Shown in pieces: positions 37,266 to 43,462 of a stretch of 46,318 bases of DNA (the first letter of the stretch is position 1; every line of letters starts with the position of its first letter). The translations under genes and the position numbers were made by a program. Origin of the DNA: Acidobacteriota bacterium (lineage in GTDB: Bacteria; Acidobacteriota; Vicinamibacteria; Fen-336); contig QHVM01000042.1 in assembly GCA_003223555.1 (NCBI GenBank), positions 7,154-53,471 of the forward strand, read 5' to 3'. The notes beneath the pieces are model-generated. The model had not been told where the DNA came from. It did no database searches and saw only the letters and a program-made list of their open reading frames with translations.

Positions 37266-38249
37266 ATGCACCGAGTGGCGGCGCGTTTCTTCATCGTCAC
37301 GGCGGTCGTCGGCCTGGCGTTCGCGGGGTGCGGCCGAAAGGAGGAGCGCGCCGCGACCGGCGGGAGCCCGGCCGGGAAGAAATACCGCTTCGCGGTCATG
37401 CCCAAGGCGCTCAATCTCCCCGTCTTCTTCTACGCACGCACGGGGGCGGAGCGGGCGGCCAAGGAGCTGGGAAACGTGGAGGTGATCTGGCGCGCCCCCG
37501 AGTCGGCCGATCCCCTGAGACAGAAGGAGATCCTGGAGTCGTTCATCACCCAGGGGGTCGACGGCATTGCAATCTCTTGCACGAGCGCGGACCTGCTCAA
37601 CGACCCCATCAACAAGGCGATCGAAGCCGGCATCCCCGTCGTCACCTGGGATTCCGATGCGCCACGCTCGAAGCGCATCGCTTTCTGGGGCGTGGACGAT
37701 CTCAAGTCCGGCCAGATCATGGGGGAGGAGGCGGCCAAGCTCGTGGGCGGCAAGGGAAAGGTGGCGCTCATGACCAGCCTGGGAGCGGAGAACCTCGCCC
37801 GCCGCCTCGACGGCGTGAAGGAGAGCCTGAAGAAGCACCCGGACATGGAGGTCGTCGAGACCTACGACATCAAGGAGGACCCGACACGCTCGGCGGAGAT
37901 GATCGCCTCCGGCACGAGCCGCTACCCCGACCTCGCGGTCTGGATCTCCGTCGGCGGCTGGCCGGTGTTCGTGCGCAACGCGCTCGATCCCATCGACCCC
38001 GCCAAGACGAAGTTCGTCTGCTTCGACACCGTGCCCCCCGCGCCCGAGCTGCTCAAGACGGGGAAGGTGCAGGTCCTCATCGGCCAGAAGTACTTCGGCT
38101 GGGGCAGCGAGCCGGTGAAGCTCCTGGCCGGGATCAAGCAAGGCCGCATGCCGGCGGAGAAGAAGATCGACTCCGGCGTCGACGTGGTCACGAAGGACAA
38201 CGTGGACGCCTACCTCGAGCAGTGGAAGAAGTGGGAGAAGGGGGAGTAG
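37266..38249 (+). CDS. Sugar-binding lipoprotein of the ABC importer
   Basis: 327 residues. The second of two in-frame ATGs (37266) is chosen because AAGGAG lies 7 bases upstream; the first (37260) is only 1 base away from it. The N terminus is a lipoprotein signal (VVGLAFAGC, Cys at about 21). The mature part is a periplasmic-binding-protein type I fold: YRFAVMPKALNLPVFFYARTGAERAA, GVDGIAISCTSADLLNDPINKAIEAGIPVVTWDSDAP and the C-terminal lobe QVLIGQKYFGWGSEPVKLL. It delivers a sugar to the permease. Ligand identity cannot be predicted. Confidence 0.94.
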   Translation: MHRVAARFFIVTAVVGLAFAGCGRKEERAATGGSPAGKKYRFAVMPKALNLPVFFYARTGAERAAKELGNVEVIWRAPESADPLRQKEILESFITQGVDGIAISCTSADLLNDPINKAIEAGIPVVTWDSDAPRSKRIAFWGVDDLKSGQIMGEEAAKLVGGKGKVALMTSLGAENLARRLDGVKESLKKHPDMEVVETYDIKEDPTRSAEMIASGTSRYPDLAVWISVGGWPVFVRNALDPIDPAKTKFVCFDTVPPAPELLKTGKVQVLIGQKYFGWGSEPVKLLAGIKQGRMPAEKKIDSGVDVVTKDNVDAYLEQWKKWEKGE

Positions 38250-38257
38250 GGACGCAG

Positions 38258-38400
38258 AACTCATCCCCGCCCTGGTCCACGACCACGAGCGTCCCGTCCG
38301 GCGCCGCGTCGATCCTCTGCACCCACCGCAGCGGAGGGCCGCTGCCGGTGTCGGTGTCCGAGAAGATCATCCGATCGCCGGTGACCGGCCACCGGCGCCG
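38258..38400 (-). pseudogene. Fragment of an NHL/SMP-30-like beta-propeller gene
   Basis: On the minus strand one frame reads PVTGDRMIFSDTDTGSGPPL, WVQRIDAAPDGTLVVVDQGG and DEF, the repeat pattern of NHL-type propellers. Flanking sequence in the same and other frames is not coherent, and no start or full repeat array is present, so this is a leftover of a larger gene. The rest of the 38250-38619 gap contains only a GC-rich palindrome around 38534-38560 (AAGGCGCC/GGCGCCTT), perhaps a terminator for the ABC operon. Confidence 0.4.
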
Positions 38401-38619
38401 CCCAATACCTCGGCGGGTCGCGGTGGAACCCGGCGGCAGCCTGGCCGTGACCGGCGACGAGAATTTCCACGCCATGCGGATCTTGACCGCCGGTGGCCGG
38501 CCCGATTAAGCTCCGCCTGCCGTCTCCCTCCGTCAAAGGCGCCGCCGTCGGGCCGGCGCCTTCCTGTCGAACGAAGCGACGTCCGCCTGCCCGACGCATT
38601 GATCGGGAGATTGCGCCTC

Positions 38620-40791
38620 ATGCGAAAGGTCCTCATCCTCACCGTCGTCGGCCTCGCCCTCACGGCGCCCGTCGCCGCGGCCCAGGAACGGCCTTCAGAA
38701 TTCGACGCGGCGCACGCCCGTGTCCACCGCTCCGAAGGAGGGCAGGCGCTCACCGGGCCCTCACGGGAGCCGGCCGCCGCGGTGGTGGCGCGGTTCCTGC
38801 GGGAGCACGGCAAGAGCGACGCCATCCTGGCCTCGCTCCGCGAGGCGGGGCAGGGCCGCTCGGCTTCGACCGGGCTGTCCTACCTACGGATGGAGCAGCA
38901 GGTCGGCGGCCTGCGCGTGGCCGGGGCCTACCTCAAGGCGGCGCTCGACGAGCGCGGGCAGATCGTGCACCTCATCGACAACCTGGCCGAGGTCCCCGCG
39001 CGGGGCGTCACGCCGGCGCGGATCGACGAGGCCCGCGCGCTGCGGGTCGTGCTGGCCGTCGTCCATCCCCAGCTGAAGCGGGACCCGGCCGAAGTGGGCC
39101 GCGAGGACGGCGTGGTGCTCTTCGACAAGGGGACGTTCTTCTACGAGCCGCCGCGCGTGGAGCGGCTGGCCATCGCGATGGAGAGCGGCGCCCTGAAGGC
39201 GGGCTTCCGCGTCCAGACGTGGACCAGACGCGGCAACCTGCTCCACGAGACCCTGGTCGGTGGCGACGGCCGCGTGCTGGACGTAGAGCTGCGGACGAAT
39301 GCGGACTCCTACAATGTCTTTCCCGAGGATCCGGGCCACTCGGTCCAGGGCGTCGTCAGCGGTCCCGGCAACGGCAACACCGAGTCCCCCGCAGGCTGGG
39401 TCTTTCCCGGGAGCCAGCGCAGCATCGACATGGCCGGCAACAACGTAGACGCCTACCTCGACCGCGACGCGAACAACGCGCCCGATCCGGGTGGAGCGAC
39501 GATCGGCGACGGAAACTTCGTTACCACGGCGGATCTGACGTCCCCCCCGATCGAGTCCGGCAACCAGGAAGTGGCCGTCCAGAACCTGTTCTATCTGAAC
39601 AACGTCATCCACGACACGCTCTACCGCCACGGGTTCACGGAGGCGGCCGGCAACTTCCAGGAAGACAACTTCGGCAAGGGCGGGGTAGGGGGCGACTCCG
39701 TGCGTGCCGAGGCCCAGGATGGCCTGGGCACCGACAACGCGAACTTCGCGACCCCGTCCGATGGCAAGCACGGGCGGATGCAGATGTACTTGTGGACGGG
39801 CAAGGGGACCAACCAGGTGGTCGTCAACACGCCGGCTCCCGTCACTTATCGCGCGCAGGGCGCGGCGTTCGGCCCTCCCCTCAGCGCTACCGGCGTCACC
39901 GGCGACGTGGTGCTGGTCAACGACGGGACAGGGACCACCTCGGACGCGTGCGAGGCGGTCGCGGGCCGCCTGAGCGGCAAGATCGCTCTCATCGACCGGG
40001 GAACCTGCCCCTTCACGGTCAAGGTGAAGAACGCGCAGGTGGCGGGTGCCCTGGCCGCCATCGTGGTCAACAACGCGGGCGACTCGATCGTCACCATGGG
40101 CGGAACGGACGCGACTGTCACCATCTCGTCCGTGTTCATCCGGCAGGCCGACGGCAACGCCCTCAAGGCGATCCTGCCCGCGCCCGCCAACGTCACCGCG
40201 CGCCTCACCGTGCCCGCTCCGCTGCAGCGCGACGGCGACCTCGACTCGGACATCGTCTTCCACGAGTACGGCCACGGCCTGACCTGGCGCATGATCGGCC
40301 GCATGAGCGGCCCGATGTCGGGGGCCATCGGCGAGGGGATGAGCGACACGCTGGCGATCATCATGAACGACGACGACGTCGTGGGCGAGTACGCGTTCGA
40401 CGAAGCGAACGGCATCCGCAGCGCTCCCTACGACGATTACCCGCGGACCTATGGCGACGTGGCCGGGACCGAGGTCCACTTCGACGGCGAGGTCTACGGG
40501 GCCATTGGCTGGCTCCTCTATCAGAAGTACCTACAGCGGGGCCTCACGAAGGACGACGTGCTCGACGACATCGTGGACGGCATGAACTTCACGCCCGCCA
40601 AGCCGTCCTTCGAGGACATGCGGGACGGGATCCTGCAGTCGGTCGCCCTCCGCAGCCCGAGCCACGAGTGCCTGGTCTGGGACGCTTTCGCCCACTACGG
40701 TGTCGGCGTGGGCGCCAGGGGCCGAACGTTCTTCGGCAGGGTCTTCGTCAGGGAATCCTTCGTCCTGCCGCCGGAGTGCTCGGCGCCCTAA
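38620..40791 (+). CDS. Exported M36 (fungalysin-type) zinc metalloprotease with inserted PA domain
   Basis: 723 residues; ATG 38620 gives a clean signal peptide (MRKVLILTVVGLALTAPVAAAQ) and GGGAG lies upstream, whereas a TTG at 38599 would add seven residues. Order: FTP-like propeptide (about 70-200), catalytic N part (FYLNNVIHDTLYRHGF), a protease-associated domain (about 395-510, GKIALIDRGTCPFTVKV), then the zinc site HEYGH (about 547-551) in DIVFHEYGHGLTWR with the third ligand Glu in GAIGEGMSDTLA. It hydrolyses extracellular proteins after propeptide removal. It is monocistronic and convergent with the enolase-superfamily remnant. Confidence 0.93.
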   Translation: MRKVLILTVVGLALTAPVAAAQERPSEFDAAHARVHRSEGGQALTGPSREPAAAVVARFLREHGKSDAILASLREAGQGRSASTGLSYLRMEQQVGGLRVAGAYLKAALDERGQIVHLIDNLAEVPARGVTPARIDEARALRVVLAVVHPQLKRDPAEVGREDGVVLFDKGTFFYEPPRVERLAIAMESGALKAGFRVQTWTRRGNLLHETLVGGDGRVLDVELRTNADSYNVFPEDPGHSVQGVVSGPGNGNTESPAGWVFPGSQRSIDMAGNNVDAYLDRDANNAPDPGGATIGDGNFVTTADLTSPPIESGNQEVAVQNLFYLNNVIHDTLYRHGFTEAAGNFQEDNFGKGGVGGDSVRAEAQDGLGTDNANFATPSDGKHGRMQMYLWTGKGTNQVVVNTPAPVTYRAQGAAFGPPLSATGVTGDVVLVNDGTGTTSDACEAVAGRLSGKIALIDRGTCPFTVKVKNAQVAGALAAIVVNNAGDSIVTMGGTDATVTISSVFIRQADGNALKAILPAPANVTARLTVPAPLQRDGDLDSDIVFHEYGHGLTWRMIGRMSGPMSGAIGEGMSDTLAIIMNDDDVVGEYAFDEANGIRSAPYDDYPRTYGDVAGTEVHFDGEVYGAIGWLLYQKYLQRGLTKDDVLDDIVDGMNFTPAKPSFEDMRDGILQSVALRSPSHECLVWDAFAHYGVGVGARGRTFFGRVFVRESFVLPPECSAP

Positions 40792-40811
40792 CCGGAGCCA
40801 CCGGGGCGCGG

Positions 40812-41177
40812 CTACCCCTGCGGTCTTCGCTTGTGCCAGTCCTCGGCGAACAGGTCGAAGTGGACGTTCCGGGGAGGATGGGCGCGGATGACGTCCTCAT
40901 CGAGCTTCACGCCGAGGCCGGGGCCGGGCGGCAGGGCGAAGCTGCCGCCCTCCACCTCGTGGGACATCCGATGGACGAGCTTCTCGATCTCGAACGGATC
41001 GCTCCCCAGCACGTAACGGGGCAGGACGCCGGCCAGGTAGCCGAGGGTGGCGTCGAGCCGGTTCATGGAGCGGGCCTCGCCGACGCCCACCAGCCCCTCG
41101 TCGGTCTCCACCTTGAGGAAGATCAAGTCCCGCCAGGCGGTGCCGAGGACGAGGGGAGTGGCCCGGGTGATCTTCAC
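40812..41177 (-). pseudogene. Enolase-superfamily (mandelate racemase/muconate lactonizing) gene with large in-frame internal deletion
   Basis: 121 codons from GTG 41177, whose GTGA overlaps the upstream stop. The first about 80 residues are the N-terminal capping domain of a sugar-acid dehydratase-type enolase (ITRATPLVLGTAWRDLIFLK, LVGVGEARSMNRLDATLGYL, DPFEIEKLVHRMS). The last about 40 (PGPGLGVKLDEDVIRAHPPR) are the normal C-terminal tail. The whole metal-binding (beta/alpha)7 barrel, about 270 residues, is missing, and the frame is kept. The product cannot be catalytic. The original enzyme probably dehydrated a sugar acid, working with the co-transcribed alcohol dehydrogenase. Confidence 0.8.
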
Positions 41178-42019
41178 GACGGTTCCGCCGGGATGCCCAG
41201 GTCGCGGGGTCCCCGCGCCGAGGGCTGCGCCTCGGGAAGGTAGCGCCGGAGCAGGTCCACCGCGATGGCCGCCCGGTGGACCCGCTCGCGGGCGAGAGCG
41301 ATGGCGGTGGGCACCTCGTAGTGGCGCACGAAGCCGCCGAAATCGTCGGGCGCCTCGACGTAGATGTCGAAGGGCACGGCCGTGGCCTGGCGCAGGGCGG
41401 CCAGCTGGGCCAGCGACAGGTCGGTGGGCACGTTGTAGCTCGTGGCGCCGAGCTGCTCCATCCATCGGACGGAGACCGGGTTGGCCGCCCCCACCTGGAC
41501 CGAGACCTTGACGACCAGGTCCCGCGGCAGCTCGCCCGCCTTCTTCATCTCGTTCACGAGGAACAGCAGCCCCTCGTCGGCGACGAGCACCGAGCGGATG
41601 CCGAGGGCGCAGGCGCGGCGGATGTCCTCGGCCGCGTAGACGACCTGGTCCATGCCCCGCAGCCGCGCCCCGAGGTTCTTCCCCGCGCTGGAGACGACCT
41701 GGGCCCCCGTGTCCCAGCCCGCCCGCGGGCCGACGAACAGGCACACCTCGATGCCGGTCTCGCGGCCCATCCGGCCCATCTCCTTGATCTCCGCGTCGGT
41801 CAGCATCAGGATCCCGCTCCCCTGGGAGACACGGTGGATGGTGACGGAGAGCCGCTGGGCCTCCTCGAGCACCGCGGCCAGCACGCGCGGCCCTTCCACG
41901 CTGGGGATCTCCACCCGGTAGTGGGCGCCGTCGGGGAACCGCCGGGACGAGGCGGGCAGATCGTGGGCGTCGCCCGGAGGGAAGCCCAGGCTGGTCAGGA
42001 AGCGCCGCGTTCTCTCCAT
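41174..42019 (-). CDS. U32 peptidase-like TIM-barrel protein, possibly internally shortened
   Basis: 281 residues, ATG 42019 with GGGAGG 7 bases upstream. The core stretches RVEIPSVEGPRVLAAVLEEA, HRVSQGSGILMLTDAEIKEM, EVCLFVGPRAGWDTGAQ, RGMDQVVYAAEDIRRACALG and YNVPTDLSLAQLAALRQA match proteins commonly annotated as U32-family peptidases that occur beside enolase-superfamily sugar-acid genes; proteolysis is not demonstrated for this group. After GGFVRHYEVP the sequence passes directly to TAIALARERVHRA; the relatives I remember have about 30 residues between these, so an in-frame loss is possible. It is coupled by GTGA to the next gene. Confidence 0.7.
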   Translation of the reverse strand: MERTRRFLTSLGFPPGDAHDLPASSRRFPDGAHYRVEIPSVEGPRVLAAVLEEAQRLSVTIHRVSQGSGILMLTDAEIKEMGRMGRETGIEVCLFVGPRAGWDTGAQVVSSAGKNLGARLRGMDQVVYAAEDIRRACALGIRSVLVADEGLLFLVNEMKKAGELPRDLVVKVSVQVGAANPVSVRWMEQLGATSYNVPTDLSLAQLAALRQATAVPFDIYVEAPDDFGGFVRHYEVPTAIALARERVHRAAIAVDLLRRYLPEAQPSARGPRDLGIPAEPS

Positions 42020-42065
42020 GGTCGATCCTCCCCTCGTTGTGGCCGCCCAGCGGATTCCCGCGGGG

Positions 42066-43094
42066 TCACGGTCGCAGCATCACCTTCACGACCGGCTCCG
42101 GCCGGTTGCTCAGCAGCTCGAAGGCCTTCTCGAACTGCCGCAAGGGGAGAGTGTGCGTGATGAGGGGCTTCACGTCGAGCTGGCCCGACTCGATCATGCG
42201 CAGGGCCCGCTCGAAGCTGTCCGTCGTGTACGCGAACACGCCGTCGACGCGCAGGTCCTTGAGGGCGAAGAGGTCGGACTCCAGGAACATCCGCCGGCTG
42301 CCCCCGGCGATCCCGGCCAGGACGACGGTGCCTCCCCGCCGGGCCAGCTCCAGGGCCAGGGGCACTGCCGCCTCGCTTCCCGCCGCCTCGAACACCACGT
42401 CGGCGCCGGCTCCTCCCGTCATCTCGCGGACCTTCGCCGCCGGCTCGTCCTTCACCGTGAAGTAGTGGGTGGCCCCCATCCTGCGGGCCACCGCCTCGTT
42501 GCCGCGGTCGAGGCCGACGGCCACCAGCCGCGCCGGCCGCGACATCGCGGCCCAGCCCACCGCCAGCAAGCCGATCGTTCCCGGCCCCACCACCGCCACC
42601 GTGTCCTCGCGTTGGATCCGGGCGCGCTGGGCGCCGTGAACGACGCACGCGAAAGGCTCGACCATCGCCGCCGCCTCGAAGGGCAGCGTCTTCGCGAAGG
42701 GATGGGCGAGGTCGGCCCGCACGGCCACGTACTCGGCGAAGCCGCCGGGGAGGGTGAAGCCGATCTCGTTGTAGGAGGCGCAGAGGTTCGTCTCGCCCCG
42801 GCTGCACCAGGAGCAGGCGCGGCAGAAGTTGTGGCCCTGCACCGCCACCCGGTCGCCCGCGGCGACGCGCTTCACGCCGGAGCCCACTTGCTCCACCGTC
42901 CCGCACCACTCGTGGCCGGGGATGACCGGATACTTGACGTAGGGCGCCGGCCGGGTCCCCTTCATCACCTCGACGTCGCTCATGCACACGCCGGCCAGGG
43001 CCACCTTCACGAGGACCTGGCCGTCGCCGGCCGTCGGGTCCGCCTCGTCGCGGAAGAACGCCCGGTTCGGAGCGCGGATGACGACGGCTTTCAT
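42066..43094 (-). CDS. Zinc-dependent medium-chain alcohol dehydrogenase (sorbitol/threonine dehydrogenase-like)
   Basis: 342 residues, first gene of a three-gene minus operon. Catalytic zinc ligands: Cys in GVCMSDVE, His-Glu in GHEWCGTVEQVG. Structural zinc Cys cluster CRACSWCSRGETNLC. NAD(P)-binding VVGPGTIGLLAVGWAA. It oxidises a sugar alcohol, sugar or secondary alcohol. ATG 43094 (MKAVVIRAPNRAFF) is the natural family start; a run-on ORF to 43148 is translation of a tandem repeat. No ribosome site is seen upstream of this ATG, perhaps because the repeat has replaced it. Confidence 0.92.
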   Translation of the reverse strand: MKAVVIRAPNRAFFRDEADPTAGDGQVLVKVALAGVCMSDVEVMKGTRPAPYVKYPVIPGHEWCGTVEQVGSGVKRVAAGDRVAVQGHNFCRACSWCSRGETNLCASYNEIGFTLPGGFAEYVAVRADLAHPFAKTLPFEAAAMVEPFACVVHGAQRARIQREDTVAVVGPGTIGLLAVGWAAMSRPARLVAVGLDRGNEAVARRMGATHYFTVKDEPAAKVREMTGGAGADVVFEAAGSEAAVPLALELARRGGTVVLAGIAGGSRRMFLESDLFALKDLRVDGVFAYTTDSFERALRMIESGQLDVKPLITHTLPLRQFEKAFELLSNRPEPVVKVMLRP

Positions 43095-43138
43095 AAACCG
43101 GGATGCGGCGTGCTCATGAACCGGAATGCGGCGAGCTC
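43093..43138. repeat. Two tandem 23-base repeats at the alcohol dehydrogenase start
   Basis: Positions 43093-43115 and 43116-43138 are direct repeats of 23 bases differing at three positions, each with the core ATGCGGCG followed by GCTC. The first copy overlaps the alcohol dehydrogenase start codon. The second copy continues into GCTCCGCTCCGC, and 43124-43146 as a whole matches 13542-13564 at 22 of 23 bases. Confidence 0.75.
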
Positions 43139-43153
43139 CGCTCCGCACAACAC

Positions 43154-43193
43154 TTCATCGAGTGCGCTCGCGGGAGTGAATCCCGCTTCGCGC
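43154..43193 (+). repeat. Dispersed repeat copy D (second hairpin only)
   Basis: About 40 bases: outer arms TGCGC/GCGCA, inner arms GCGGGA/TCCCGC identical to copy A, loop GTGAA. The first hairpin of the full element is missing. It lies in the 368-base divergent gap 43095-43462, together with further GCTCCGCTCCGC-type sequence near 43205-43220. Confidence 0.7.
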
Positions 43194-43344
43194 AAGAGAG
43201 GAAATGCTCCGCTCCGCTCGCCGGACGCCGCAAAACCGTGACGTGAGCCTGAATGCGACGAGCTTGCCTTCGCACGGACCCTCCCGGCTATCCACGCGCG
43301 GTGATGCATGGCTCGATAGGGTCGCATCGCCCGTGCGCGATCGT

Positions 43345-43362
43345 ACCTGCCGTTCGGCAGGT
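43345..43362. promoter_or_regulatory. Perfect palindrome upstream of the second TonB receptor
   Basis: ACCTGCCG-TT-CGGCAGGT, two perfect 8-base arms around TT, lies 100 bases before the receptor ATG. It may be an operator for a dimeric regulator or a hairpin in the leader; there is no T-run, so a terminator is unlikely. The surrounding 43200-43462 otherwise shows no gene. Confidence 0.45.
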
Positions 43363-43462
43363 GACAGGCTGGGGCGTCCCCGTTAGCTTCCCCGGATAAC
43401 GACATACCCGAGACCGGGCCCGATGCGAGTGTCCGGCCCGCGCTCGTTGCGAGGAGGAGACC

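Noticed and set aside
38261-38599. Functional minus-strand gene of 112 codons
   Set aside because: The frame is mostly incoherent; only a short piece in a neighbouring frame resembles NHL repeats, so it is annotated as a remnant.
43093-43220. CRISPR array
   Set aside because: Only two adjacent repeats without spacers, plus unrelated GC-rich repeats; no cas genes.
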